From contig JAQBPX010000014.1 of NCBI GenBank assembly GCA_028287305.1, positions 1 to 64,000 of the forward strand: DNA of 64,000 nucleotides, read 5' to 3'. The stretch is from Gemmatimonadota bacterium. Lineage in GTDB: Bacteria > Gemmatimonadota > Gemmatimonadetes > Gemmatimonadales > Gemmatimonadaceae. A program made the position numbers and the translations under genes. The notes under the pieces were generated by a model. The model was not told the DNA's origin, did not search any database, and saw nothing but the letters and a program-made list of their open reading frames with translations. Shown one piece after another: positions 7,393 to 16,077 of this stretch (the stretch's first letter is position 1; every line of letters begins with the position of its first letter).

Positions 7393-7845
7393 ATGAAGAA
7401 CCTGTTCGAGCCCGCCACGGTGGCCGAGGTGAAGGCGCGCCTCGACACCGTCACGCCGGGCAGCGTGCGGCAGTGGGGCAAGATGACGGCGCCGCAGGCG
7501 CTCGCGCACATGGCGCGCGGCATGGAGATGGCCACCGGCGAGCGCAGGAAGCCGCGCATGCTGATCGGCCGCGTGCTCGGGGGCATCATCAAGCCGCTGG
7601 CACTCGGCAACGACCAGCCGATGAAGCGCAACTCGCCCACCACGCCCGACCTCGTGGTCGCCGATGAGCACGACCTCGAGCAGGAGCGCGCGGGGTTGCA
7701 CCAGCTTATCGACCGGTTTGTTGCGGCGGGGCCAGCAGGCTGCTCGACGCACCCGCACCCGTTCTTCGGCACGATGACCCCGCAGCAGTGGTCAATCCTG
7801 ATGTACAAGCACCTGGACCATCACCTGCGGCAGTTCGGGGCGTAG
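7393..7845 (+). CDS. DUF1569 (DinB-like) protein
   Basis: Product of 150 aa. It has the DUF1569 layout: an N-terminal MKNLFEPATVAEVKARLDTV, the motif WGKMTAPQALAHMARGMEMATGE with the first metal-ligand His, and the C-terminal HPFFGTMTPQQWSILMYKHLDHHLRQFG with the remaining His ligands. Members are four-helix DinB-fold proteins of unknown reaction, probably cytoplasmic. Four bases separate its stop from the GTG of the following phosphotransferase gene. Confidence 0.87.
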   Translation: MKNLFEPATVAEVKARLDTVTPGSVRQWGKMTAPQALAHMARGMEMATGERRKPRMLIGRVLGGIIKPLALGNDQPMKRNSPTTPDLVVADEHDLEQERAGLHQLIDRFVAAGPAGCSTHPHPFFGTMTPQQWSILMYKHLDHHLRQFGA

Positions 7846-7849
7846 GCGA

Positions 7850-8779
7850 GTGACGTCGCTCGAGGAATGCCTACCCGCCGAGCTGCGCGGTGCCACGATC
7901 ACGAAGATCCAGGCGGGGCTCTCCGGCGCGGGCGTGTACAAGGTGGAGCACGACGGGCGCGCACTCGTGCTCAAGGTCGGCAGCGCCGAGTCGCCGCTCG
8001 GCGAGTGGAGGAGTCGCCTCGGCACCCAGCAGCTCGCGGCCGACGCGCGAATCGCGCCGCGCGTCGTGCACGTGGACGAGGCGCGGCGCGCCGTGGTGAG
8101 CGAGTTCGCGAGCACGCCCTTCCTCGCGCTGCTGGGTCGCCCCGACATGCGCGAGGGCATCATCGACGAGCTCGGCCGGCTGCTGCGCGGGGTGCATGCG
8201 CTGCCCCTTCCCGACGACGCGCGCACCGGCGACCCGCGCGACCACCTGCGCGCAGTGTCGCAGGGGGTGTCGGCCGACGACACGCTGCCCGCGTTCATGC
8301 GCGACGCGATCGCGCGCGAGCTGGCACTCACGATGCCGGCGAGCGGTCGCGCGCCCGTGATGAGCCACAACGACGTGAACCCGTCCAACCTCGCGCACGA
8401 TGGCGTGCGGCTGGTGCTGCTCGACTGGGACGTCACGGGACCGAACGACCCGTATTACGACCTCGCTACGCTCGCGGTGTTCATGCGACTGGACTCCGCT
8501 GCGAGCCTCCGGCTGCTCTCGGCTTACGAAGGCACCGAGGTAACGGAGCTGCCCTCGCGATTCACGGCCGAACGACGATTCCTCGGCGTGCTCGTGGGAT
8601 CGATGTTCTCGATGCTGGCGCTCAGGAGCGGCCATCCCGGTGATGCGAGCGCGACACTGGAGTCCACGGTCCCACTCGCTGACGTCACGCAGCGCATGCG
8701 CGCGGGGCAGCTCACCCTCGGCACCCCCGAGGGACAGTGGCTCTATGGCAACGGACACGTGAGGGAAGCGCTCCGGTGA
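7850..8779 (+). CDS. APH-family phosphotransferase
   Basis: Product of 309 aa starting at GTG 7850. It shows the aminoglycoside/choline-kinase-like fold: a nucleotide-loop region GLSGAGVYKVEHDGRALVLKVG with the ATP lysine, the catalytic loop SHNDVNPSNL near residue 172, and the metal-binding DWD motif with PYYDLATL just after. The substrate cannot be read from the sequence; the closest general pattern is choline/aminoglycoside kinase-like enzymes that phosphorylate a small hydroxyl compound. Length is normal. Context (DUF1569 upstream, small coiled protein downstream) gives no pathway. Confidence 0.87.
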   Translation: MTSLEECLPAELRGATITKIQAGLSGAGVYKVEHDGRALVLKVGSAESPLGEWRSRLGTQQLAADARIAPRVVHVDEARRAVVSEFASTPFLALLGRPDMREGIIDELGRLLRGVHALPLPDDARTGDPRDHLRAVSQGVSADDTLPAFMRDAIARELALTMPASGRAPVMSHNDVNPSNLAHDGVRLVLLDWDVTGPNDPYYDLATLAVFMRLDSAASLRLLSAYEGTEVTELPSRFTAERRFLGVLVGSMFSMLALRSGHPGDASATLESTVPLADVTQRMRAGQLTLGTPEGQWLYGNGHVREALR

Positions 8780-8905
8780 GCGTGCTGCGGCTGGCGGAAG
8801 GGGGCGATGGGACTGCGGGACAGCTGGAGGCGCGCCAAAACTCCGGCCGCGCGGAGCACGTAGGGAACGCGGCGGCCGCCTCGCGGCCCTTTCCCGGAGC
8901 TGACC

Positions 8906-9217
8906 ATGACTGACGATACCTTCAGGATCGCCATCTCGATCGTGGCGTCCACCTTCGCCTTCGTCTCGGTGCTGCGCGTGTTCCGCGGCGCGATCGAGGC
9001 GAAGTACTCGCGTCCGCAACCCGTGGCCGACCAGGCGCTGCTCGACCGCCTCGAACGAATCGAGATCGCCGTGGAATCCACGGCCGTCGAGGTCGAGCGA
9101 ATCTCGGAGTCGCACCGGTTCATGGCCAAGCTGCTCTCGGAACGCGCGGCGGCACCCATTTCGGTCCCGGCGGCGGCGGCCCCGGGCAACCAGGGGCGCG
9201 TGATCACCCCGCACTAG
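8906..9217 (+). CDS. Small protein with one N-terminal membrane helix and a helical domain
   Basis: Product of 103 aa preceded by GGAGCTGACC before ATG 8906. Residues about 6-25 form one hydrophobic helix (FRIAISIVASTFAFVSVLRVF). Residues 42-78 are amphipathic and probably coiled (LLDRLERIEIAVESTAVEVERISESHRFMAKLL), followed by an Ala/Pro-rich tail. Proteins of this shape are common next to Gemmatimonadota signalling genes, but no function is known. The 126 bases before it show nothing clear beyond the ribosome-binding site. Confidence 0.65.
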   Translation: MTDDTFRIAISIVASTFAFVSVLRVFRGAIEAKYSRPQPVADQALLDRLERIEIAVESTAVEVERISESHRFMAKLLSERAAAPISVPAAAAPGNQGRVITPH

Positions 9218-9248
9218 CAGCACGCGAGATCTTGCGGTCAGGAGCGAA

Positions 9249-9267
9249 ATGCCCACTCTTTGGGCAT
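9249..9267 (+). other. Small inverted repeat overlapping the start codon of the TPR gene
   Basis: ATGCCCA (9249-9255), a 5-base loop CTCTT and TGGGCAT (9261-9267) form a perfect 7-bp stem. The 3' arm contains the first two bases of the ATG at 9266. If it folds in the message it would hide the start codon, so it may modulate translation; it could also be a regulator half-site pair. Confidence 0.4.
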
Positions 9268-11278
9268 GACGCACACCCTGACTGCGCGACGCATCCTGCT
9301 CGTCGCGATTCCCGGCGCGCTCCTCGCGCGGCCCGCTCGCGCGCAGGAGCAGGAGCCCATGGCGCACGACCACGCGCACACCGCCATGGTCGGCAGCGTG
9401 AACTTCCACAACTCGGGCTCGCGCGCGGCACAGGCGCCCTTCCAGCAGGGCGTCGCGTGGCTGCACAACTTCAAGTACCAGGAGGCGATCGCGAGCTTCC
9501 AGCAGGCGGAACGCGCGGACAGCACCCTGGCGATCGCCTACTGGCTGGAGGCGCTCAGCTACAGCCACGTGATGTGGAATGTCGAGAACCTGCCCAAGTC
9601 ACGCATGACGCTCGCGCGACTCGGCGCCACGCCGGCCGACCGGCTCGCCAAGGCGAAGACCGAGCGTGAGCGCGCCTTCGGGGCAGCAGTCGAGGCGTTC
9701 TACGCAGATGCATCACTCGGCGTACGCGCGCGCGCGTACTCGGACTCCCTGCGGGCGTTGGCGGCACTGGACACCACCGATCTCGAGGCGTCTGCCTTCG
9801 CTGCACACGGCGCAATGATGGCGTGGTCGGCGGCCCCGGCGTCGGAACGTGCTGCGCTCGCTGCGGCGAGTCGCTCGCTCGCCCTGCGCGTGTTTCATTC
9901 AAACCCGCATCACCCCGGCGCCGCGCACTACCTGACGCACGTCGCCGACATGGACCCGGCTTCTGCGAAGGACATGCTCCCCTTCGCGCGCGCCTACGAC
10001 AAGATCGCGCCCGATGCGGATCATGCGCTGCACATGCCGTCGCACGTCTTCCTTCCGCTCGGCCTCTGGCACGAAGTGTCCCTGGCCAACGAGCGCGCAT
10101 GGCGTGCGAGTCGCGCGGAAGTGGCGCACGACAAGGCGACGGGAGCCGAGCTGTCGTACCACACCCTCGAGTGGCTGCAGTATGCGTACCTGCAGGAGGG
10201 ACGATGGAGTGCAGCGCGCGCCCTGGTGGACACCGCGCGGCGCGCGCTGGCAGGCGTCCCGATCGCTGACGGGAATGCCGATGCGCGCTTCGCGGCGAAC
10301 GTCCTCGCGTTCACGTACTCGATGGAGTCGGGCGACTGGTCGGAGTGGAAGGCGCAGGCGCCGGACATCGCGATGGCCTTCGCGCAGCCGACGCCCTCGC
10401 TCCGCGCGTGGAACATGACGATGACGAATGCGTACCAGCTCGCCGTCGCGGCATTGATGGCGAGGGCCGACACCGCCTCGGCGCGAGCCGTGGCGGCGCG
10501 CTTTCGGGGCATCGCCGACAGCCTGCCCGCCGATGCGCGTCGCGGCGCCGCATTGCGCTCCGCCGGCGAGCTCGAGGCGATGGTCGCGCGGGCCCAGGGC
10601 GACCTGCCGCGTGCGGTCGGGCTGCTTCGCGCAGCCAGCCAGACGGAGGCTGCGTCGTTTTCCACGCCTCCCACGCGCATCCCGGCGCACGAGCTGCTGG
10701 GCGAGTGGCTGCTGCAGTCGGGGAGCACCGCCGACGCAGTGAGGGAATATCAGGCCGCGCTCGCGGCGCGACCCAACCGGTCGCGGGCGGTGCTGGGGCT
10801 CGCGCACGCGATGAGGGCGGCAGGAGATACCGCGGGCGCCGCGACTGCGTTCGCGCAACTGGGGAAGAACTGGGTTCGGGCGGACATGAGGGTGCGGCGG
10901 AGCATTGGCGCCGATCGTCGCAACCAGGGTGCCGATAAAACCCTCAGGATCTCGTTCGAGGGCGACGCGCTGGCATCGCCTGCAGTCCGGAGCGAGCTCG
11001 GCTCGGCGCTCGGCCGCGGATTCACGAGCGCTGGGCTGCGAGTGCTTCCCCCGCTCGAGCGGGTGGTGCCGCTCGACGCCGAAGGCGCTCGCATGACCGC
11101 GGTCGCGCAGCTGTCGATTGGCACGGCTGCACGCACTCTGAAACTGCGAATGGTGAACGTGTCGACGGGCGAGGTCATTGCGCGCGATTCCATTCGACTG
11201 GGCGCGTCGGGCGACTCGGCGAGGGTGCTGGCGCAGAGGGTAGCTGCGTCAGCGCGCGCCGCAGGAGCGCGGCGGTGA
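9266..11278 (+). CDS. Secreted TPR protein with C-terminal TolB-like domain
   Basis: Product of 670 aa from ATG 9266 (a TTG six bases upstream is in frame but less likely). A signal peptide ends near ARPARAQ. The segment NFHNSGSRAAQAPFQQGVAWLHNFKYQEAIASFQQAERADSTLAIAYWLEAL is a TPR pair; further repeats run through residues about 60-520 (including EYQAALAARPNRSRAVLGLAHAM). The last 110 residues (TLRISFEGDALASPAVRSELGSAL ... VLAQRVAASARAAG) resemble TolB N-terminal/FlgO-like modules seen in kinases of this lineage. Probably a periplasmic scaffold or sensor; partner unknown. Confidence 0.78.
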   Translation: MTHTLTARRILLVAIPGALLARPARAQEQEPMAHDHAHTAMVGSVNFHNSGSRAAQAPFQQGVAWLHNFKYQEAIASFQQAERADSTLAIAYWLEALSYSHVMWNVENLPKSRMTLARLGATPADRLAKAKTERERAFGAAVEAFYADASLGVRARAYSDSLRALAALDTTDLEASAFAAHGAMMAWSAAPASERAALAAASRSLALRVFHSNPHHPGAAHYLTHVADMDPASAKDMLPFARAYDKIAPDADHALHMPSHVFLPLGLWHEVSLANERAWRASRAEVAHDKATGAELSYHTLEWLQYAYLQEGRWSAARALVDTARRALAGVPIADGNADARFAANVLAFTYSMESGDWSEWKAQAPDIAMAFAQPTPSLRAWNMTMTNAYQLAVAALMARADTASARAVAARFRGIADSLPADARRGAALRSAGELEAMVARAQGDLPRAVGLLRAASQTEAASFSTPPTRIPAHELLGEWLLQSGSTADAVREYQAALAARPNRSRAVLGLAHAMRAAGDTAGAATAFAQLGKNWVRADMRVRRSIGADRRNQGADKTLRISFEGDALASPAVRSELGSALGRGFTSAGLRVLPPLERVVPLDAEGARMTAVAQLSIGTAARTLKLRMVNVSTGEVIARDSIRLGASGDSARVLAQRVAASARAAGARR

Positions 11279-11317
11279 CGCCGAGGCTGAGGCCCTGGCT
11301 TTCGTTGTGGAAGGAAC

Positions 11318-11531
11318 GGGCGTGAGTAACAGCGAGGCGTGACGCTTGTGGCTGGGGCGTGCGAGCAATGGCCTGAGTAAATACGGCGCGTGGCCGAGGG
11401 CCTGAACTTCGAGGCTCGGGGCCTCATGCCCGGTTGTTCAAGCCCGCGGCCCCACGCCGCTCTTACCCACGCCCGACGACCCCCGCCCCAGCCACACGCC
11501 CCAGGCCTGCAGTTACCCAAGCCTCACGCCT
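11318..11531. repeat. Long-arm imperfect inverted repeat, family 1 copy A
   Basis: The roughly 308-base gap between the TPR gene and the PadR gene is mostly one giant imperfect palindrome. Left arm 11318-11407 and right arm 11436-11531 are reverse complements over about 90 bases with scattered mismatches and small indels; the longest exact stem is 13 bp (11347-11359 with 11484-11496, TGTGGCTGGGGCG). GTAA words recur at regular places in both arms. A 36-base stretch of the left arm (11326-11361) matches 48866-48901 at 32 positions, so copies A and C are one family. No open frame is convincing inside it. Confidence 0.85.
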
Positions 11532-11563
11532 ATTGCCTTCCCATCCAACATTCCCTATCGTCC

Positions 11564-11584
11564 TATAGGTTTCCCATAGGACAC
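11564..11584 (+). promoter_or_regulatory. Probable PadR operator in front of the PadR-ADOP operon
   Basis: The 21 bases starting TATAGGTTTCCCATAGG contain an imperfect dyad (CTATAGG / CCCATAG) and end two bases before the PadR ATG at 11587. An 18-of-21 match is found at 14654-14674 ahead of another gene. The position right at the start and the repetition argue for autoregulation by the PadR protein, with the message nearly leaderless. Confidence 0.65.
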
Positions 11585-11586
11585 GC

Positions 11587-11928
11587 ATGCCCGACAAGCA
11601 GGACGTAAAGCAGGGAACGCTCTCCCTGATGATCCTCACCACGCTCGAGGTCCTCGGAAGCCTTCACGGCTACGGCATCGCGCGGCGCATCGAGGAGACC
11701 AGCAAGAACCGCCTCGCCCTCAACTACGGCACCCTCTACCCCGCCCTGCTCAAGCTCGAGCAGGAAGGGTTCATCGCCGCCGAGTGGAAGCAGTCGGAGA
11801 ACAACCGCCGCGCCAAGTACTACGCGCTCACGCCCGCCGGCAGGAAGCAGCTCGCGCGCGAACGGCGCGAGTGGCACCAGACGGCCGACCTCATCGCCGC
11901 CTTCCTCGCGCCGAAGCGCGAAGCGTAG
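11587..11928 (+). CDS. PadR-family transcriptional regulator
   Basis: Product of 113 aa, a single winged-helix PadR domain: KQGTLSLMILTTLEVLGSLHGYGIARRIEETSKN, the wing region LNYGTLYPALLKLEQEGFIAAEWKQSENNRRAKYYALTPAGRKQL and a short C-terminal dimerisation helix. PadR proteins of this short (subfamily 2) type normally repress an adjacent transporter. Its TAG stop shares a base with the GTG start of the following permease (TAGTG), so the two are translationally coupled. Confidence 0.93.
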   Translation: MPDKQDVKQGTLSLMILTTLEVLGSLHGYGIARRIEETSKNRLALNYGTLYPALLKLEQEGFIAAEWKQSENNRRAKYYALTPAGRKQLARERREWHQTADLIAAFLAPKREA

Positions 11929-14615
11929 TGCGCCAGCTTCGTGAGGCCCTCGCGCGCCTTCGCGGCGCCTTCTCACGAACCGATCGCGACGCCGAGCTCC
12001 GCGAGGAGCTCGAGGCACACGTCGAGATGGAAATCGCGGAGTACATCCGCCGCGGCATGGACCCCCAGGAGGCACGACGACGCGCCCTTCTCGCCTCCGG
12101 CGGCCTGACCATCGCCACCGAAAGCGTGCGCGCGCAGCGCGGGCTCCCGTGGCTCGAGAGCATTGCCGCCGACACGCGCTACGCGGTCCGCGCGCTGCGC
12201 CGCGCTCCGGCCTTCACCGCGGTCGTGGTCCTCACCCTGGCCCTCGGCATCGGCGCGAACACCGCGATCTTCAGCGTGGTGCGCGGCGTGCTGCTCAAGC
12301 CACTCCCGCACCGCGACGGCGACCGCCTGCTCTACCTGCGGCACACCATCGAGCAGCCCGGCGGCCCGCGAAACGTCAGCTTCTCCGTTCCGGAGGTCAC
12401 CGACTTCCGCAACGGCGCGCCGTCGCTCGGCGGGATCGCCGAGTACTCTCCCTGGTTCGACATCCTCCAGGGAAGGGATGTCGCGACACGCCTGGACGTC
12501 GGCCTCGTCACCGGCAACTTCTTCGACGTGATGGGGCTCTCGCCGGTGCTCGGCCGCGTCACTCGCCCGAGTGACGACGGAGCCGGCGTGCCGCCCGTGA
12601 TGGTGCTGTCGCACGAGTTCTGGAAGTCGCACTACGGTGGCGATTCGGCCATCGTCGGCAGGCAGGTGACGGTGGACGGCCGCAGCGTGACGGTGATCGG
12701 CGTGCTGCAGCCAGCGCCCTTCTTCCCCGACCGCGCCGACGCCTTCCTCAACATGGTGACCAGCCCGCATCACCTCAGCGCGCTGATGGTCGCGAATCGC
12801 TCGCACCGCATGACGGAGATGATCGCGCGCCTCGCCCCGGGCGCCACGATCGAGCAGGCACGCACGGAAGTGGCAGCGGTGGAGGCTCGCATGCTGCGCG
12901 AGCATCCCGACGCCTACGACCCGGCCGCGCACGACCGCATCGCCGCCGTTCCGTTCAAGGAAGCGCTCGGCGAGCGCGCGAGGCTCACGCTCTGGCTGCT
13001 GATGGCCGCCGCCGCGTTCGTGATGATCATCTCCGTCGCGAATGTAGTGAACCTCACCCTGATGCGCGGCGTGCGTCGCGAGCACGAGCTGGTGGTGCGG
13101 AGCGCGCTGGGGGCGGGCGCAGGGCGGCTGCGTCGCCTGCTGCTGGTCGAGAACCTGCTCCTCACGCTCTTGGGTGCGGCACTGGGGGTGCTCATCGCGG
13201 CTGGCGGCGTGCGCCTGCTCACCGGCCTCGCGCAGCGCTACTCCCCGCGCGCGAGCGAGATCAGCCTCGACGGCACCGTGCTCGCGTTCACCGTTGCGCT
13301 GGCGGTCGTCGTCGCGCTGTTGCTCTCCTTCGTCGCATTCCTGCCGAGTGATGGCGCGTTCGCCGCGATGATCTCGTCGGGCCTTCACCGGATCGGCGGC
13401 GGCGTGCGACGCCAGCGCCTGCAGCGCGGGCTCGTGATCGCGCAGGTGGCGGTGTCGGTGATGTTGCTCGCCGGCGCCGGGCTGCTGACGCGCACCCTGC
13501 TTCGCCTCTCGCAAGTGGATACCGGGCTGCGGACCGAGGAGGTGCTCACGATCCCGGTGCCGATCCTCGATCCCGCGCGCGTGACTGCTGCCGCCGACGC
13601 GGCGAGCAAGCAGCAGTACGAGCGCATGCGTCGCGAGATTCGCGCGCTGCCGGGCGTACGGGCGGTGGGCCTCGGTTCCACCATGCCGCTGCGTGCCTCC
13701 CTCCTCGACTTCGACCTGAATGTCGAGGGCCGCGCGAACGAGGTGGGGCAGCCGGTACCACACGCGGACTTCCGGACGGCGAGCCCCGAGTACTTCCGCG
13801 CCGCGGGAATCCCGCTGGTGCAGGGACGCGAGTTCACCGACACCGACTGGAGCGGCTCGCAGCGCGTGGTGATCGTCAATCGCGCGCTGGCCGACCGATA
13901 CCTTCCCGGCGAGGACCCCATCGGCAAGCGCATCGCGTGGACGGGGCGCGTCCTCCGCTTCACGCCCGTGCGCAACGACTGGCGCACCATCGTGGGCATC
14001 GTGGGCAATACGCAGGACGGCGGACTCGATGCCCGGCGTCTCGCGGTGGTGTTCGCGCCCTTCACGCAGGAGATGGCGATGCTCGGCGGGATCGTGATTC
14101 GCGCCGACAGCAACGCGGCCGGACTGGCGGGCGCGGCGAGCAAGATCATCCGCCGGATCGCGCCCGGGGTGCCGGTCGAGAACGTGCTCACCGTGTCGCA
14201 GATCCGCGACCAGAGCGTCGCGCCGCGGCGGCTGAATGCGGTTCTTCTTTCGATGTTCGGGATCCTCGCGGTGCTGATCGCGGCGGTGGGAATCGCCGGG
14301 GTGCTGGCGTTCTCGGTGAGCGCGCGCACCACGGAGATCGGGATCCGCATGAGCCTGGGCGCCGACCGCGGGCAGGTGCAGCGCATGATCCTGCGGGAGG
14401 GCGGCGTGCTCCTCGCGGCGGGCCTCGTGACCGGCACGATCGGCGCGTTCTTCTCGGCGGGCCTGATGCGCGGGTTGCTCTTCGGCGTGGACCCGCACGA
14501 CGCGGCCACCCTCGTGGCGGTGGTGCTGGCGATGGGCGCCATCGGCGTGGGCGCGTGCTGGATCCCCGCCCGCAGGGCGAGTCGGATCGACCCCGCCATC
14601 ACCATTCGGCAGTAG
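11928..14615 (+). CDS. ADOP-type duplicated ABC transporter permease (MacB/FtsX)
   Basis: Product of 895 aa from GTG 11928. The N-terminal 80 residues are the helical prefix of acidobacterial duplicated orphan permeases (RDAELREELEAHVEMEIAEYIRRGMDPQEARRRAL). Then comes RYAVRALRRAPAFTAVVVLTLALGIGANTAIFSVV, first MacB periplasmic core and FtsX domain (membrane helices about 365-470), and a second copy beginning near RGLVIAQVAVSVMLLAGAGLLTRTLLRL and ending in FtsX helices near the C-terminus. No ATPase is encoded beside it, as usual for ADOPs. It probably acts with a distant MacB-type ATPase or in mechanotransmission; PadR above it controls expression. Confidence 0.93.
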   Translation: MRQLREALARLRGAFSRTDRDAELREELEAHVEMEIAEYIRRGMDPQEARRRALLASGGLTIATESVRAQRGLPWLESIAADTRYAVRALRRAPAFTAVVVLTLALGIGANTAIFSVVRGVLLKPLPHRDGDRLLYLRHTIEQPGGPRNVSFSVPEVTDFRNGAPSLGGIAEYSPWFDILQGRDVATRLDVGLVTGNFFDVMGLSPVLGRVTRPSDDGAGVPPVMVLSHEFWKSHYGGDSAIVGRQVTVDGRSVTVIGVLQPAPFFPDRADAFLNMVTSPHHLSALMVANRSHRMTEMIARLAPGATIEQARTEVAAVEARMLREHPDAYDPAAHDRIAAVPFKEALGERARLTLWLLMAAAAFVMIISVANVVNLTLMRGVRREHELVVRSALGAGAGRLRRLLLVENLLLTLLGAALGVLIAAGGVRLLTGLAQRYSPRASEISLDGTVLAFTVALAVVVALLLSFVAFLPSDGAFAAMISSGLHRIGGGVRRQRLQRGLVIAQVAVSVMLLAGAGLLTRTLLRLSQVDTGLRTEEVLTIPVPILDPARVTAAADAASKQQYERMRREIRALPGVRAVGLGSTMPLRASLLDFDLNVEGRANEVGQPVPHADFRTASPEYFRAAGIPLVQGREFTDTDWSGSQRVVIVNRALADRYLPGEDPIGKRIAWTGRVLRFTPVRNDWRTIVGIVGNTQDGGLDARRLAVVFAPFTQEMAMLGGIVIRADSNAAGLAGAASKIIRRIAPGVPVENVLTVSQIRDQSVAPRRLNAVLLSMFGILAVLIAAVGIAGVLAFSVSARTTEIGIRMSLGADRGQVQRMILREGGVLLAAGLVTGTIGAFFSAGLMRGLLFGVDPHDAATLVAVVLAMGAIGVGACWIPARRASRIDPAITIRQ

Positions 14616-14653
14616 GGGCATCCATGGCTGAAACCCCGGGATGGAGTGCTTCG

Positions 14654-14674
14654 TATGGGTATCCCATATGACAC
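14654..14674 (+). promoter_or_regulatory. Second copy of the PadR operator-like sequence
   Basis: TATGGGTATCCCATATGACAC matches the site at 11564-11584 at 18 of 21 positions and has a cleaner dyad (ATGGG-TAT-CCCAT). It lies 38 bases after the permease stop and just before the next membrane gene, so that gene is likely controlled by the same PadR protein. Confidence 0.6.
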
Positions 14675-14688
14675 ACTCATGGCTCGAG

Positions 14689-15390
14689 ATGCGAAGCGTG
14701 GTGGGCACCCCCCTCATCACCCACATCACCGCGGGCGCCCTGGGCATGATCACGGGCATGGTAGCCCTGTCGTCGTCCAAGGGCGCCCCGCTGCACCGCC
14801 GGGCGGGGATGGCGTTCGTCTACACCATGATGGTGATGGCGGTGCTCGGCGGCGGGCTCGCGGTGCTGCACCAGAAGTCGCCGAGGGTGAACCTCACCGC
14901 CGCGCTGACGACGATCTACTTCGTGGCCACCGCGCTCGTCACGGTGAAGCCGCCGAGGTCGAGCCTGCGATGGCTGGACGTCGCGCTCCCGGTGATGGTC
15001 TCGATCGTGGCGCTGTCGTCGCTGCGATTCGGCATCATGGCGGCGCAGGGGCCGAAGGGGAGGCTCGACGGCATACCCGCCTTTCCCTTCTTCCTGTTCG
15101 GCGTGGTGGGGCTGATCGGCGTGTTCGGTGACGTGCAGATGCTGCGCGCCGGTGGAGTGCTCGCACTCAAGGGCGCGCCCCGCATCGCGCGCCACCTCTG
15201 GCGCATGTGCTTCCCGCTGGCGCTCGCGTCGCTCTCGTTCTTCGCGCAGGTGCACGTGCTGCCGAAGGCAATCCGCATCCCGTCCCTGCTGATTCTCCCC
15301 GTGCCGATCACGCTGGTCGCGATGTTCTACTGGCTGTGGCGGGTGCGGTACCGGCGCGCCTGGAAGAACATGACGCTGGCGGAAGCGTGA
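14689..15390 (+). CDS. Multi-pass membrane protein (DUF2306-like), likely PadR-controlled
   Basis: Product of 233 aa if started at ATG 14689. An in-frame ATG at 14668 lies inside the operator-like box, so the later start is preferred but not certain. Six to seven hydrophobic segments alternate with short loops; THITAGALGMITGMVALSSSKGAPLHRRAGMAFVYTMMVMAVLGG is the conserved opening of DUF2306-like proteins (His in helix 1, LHRRxG loop). Function unknown. Its TGA overlaps the GTG of the next gene (GTGA), giving a two-gene operon. Confidence 0.75.
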   Translation: MRSVVGTPLITHITAGALGMITGMVALSSSKGAPLHRRAGMAFVYTMMVMAVLGGGLAVLHQKSPRVNLTAALTTIYFVATALVTVKPPRSSLRWLDVALPVMVSIVALSSLRFGIMAAQGPKGRLDGIPAFPFFLFGVVGLIGVFGDVQMLRAGGVLALKGAPRIARHLWRMCFPLALASLSFFAQVHVLPKAIRIPSLLILPVPITLVAMFYWLWRVRYRRAWKNMTLAEA

Positions 15391-16067
15391 CCCGCACGCA
15401 GAGTGCGAGACTGGCCGGGTTCGCGTACCTGTCCTACATCGCGGTGGCGTTTCCCGGCATGCTGCTGTTCGGCCGTGCGAGCGCCGGAGTTGGCGGGGCT
15501 GAGAGGCTCGCGAGCATTGCGACGCATGCGCCGGATGTGCGGCTCGCAGCGCTGCTGTCGCTGCTCGGCTGCTTCGCGGCTCTGATGGTCGCGGTCGGAT
15601 TGTATGGCGTGACGCGCGACGAGGACCACGAGCTCGCGACGCTCGCGATGGCGTGTCGCACAGGCGAGGGCATCATCGCGGGTGTGATGGTCGTTGCGAT
15701 GCTCGGCCTGCTGTGGCTGGCGACAGCGCGGGGGTCGACTGCACCCGATGCCGCGTCGGCGAATGTGCTGGCAATGCTGCTGATCAAGGTGCGCGGCTGG
15801 AGCGAGTCCACCAGCGCGACGTTCTTCGCCGTGGGCAGCACGATCTTCTGCTGGCTGCTGGTGCGCGGGCGGATGATTCCGGTTCCGCTGGCGTGGCTGG
15901 GATTGGTGTCGTCGGCGCTGTTGGCGGTGCTCATTCCGCTCGAGCTCGTCGGGATCACGAATGGCAATGTGATCGGGTGGATGTTCCTGCCGATGGGAGG
16001 GTTCGAGGTGGTGGCTGGAGTGTGGTTGCTGCTGAGGGGGGTGGCGCCGCTGGTGAAATCGCCTTAA
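15387..16067 (+). CDS. DUF4386-like integral membrane protein
   Basis: Product of 226 aa from GTG 15387, overlapping the previous stop. It begins RTQSARLAGFAYLSYIAVAFPGMLLFGR, typical of DUF4386 proteins (a helix opening RxARLAGxxYL), and has about six transmembrane helices with the last near GWMFLPMGGFEVVAGVWLLLRG. Nothing catalytic is seen. It is probably expressed with the preceding membrane gene, so both may belong to the PadR regulon. Confidence 0.75.
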   Translation: MTRTQSARLAGFAYLSYIAVAFPGMLLFGRASAGVGGAERLASIATHAPDVRLAALLSLLGCFAALMVAVGLYGVTRDEDHELATLAMACRTGEGIIAGVMVVAMLGLLWLATARGSTAPDAASANVLAMLLIKVRGWSESTSATFFAVGSTIFCWLLVRGRMIPVPLAWLGLVSSALLAVLIPLELVGITNGNVIGWMFLPMGGFEVVAGVWLLLRGVAPLVKSP

Positions 16068-16077
16068 GAAATGGACC

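Noticed and set aside
11973-14780. Long open frame (about 935 codons) opposite the ADOP permease
   Set aside because: Low-complexity Arg/His-rich product; the plus strand shows clear MacB/FtsX features and coupling to padR.
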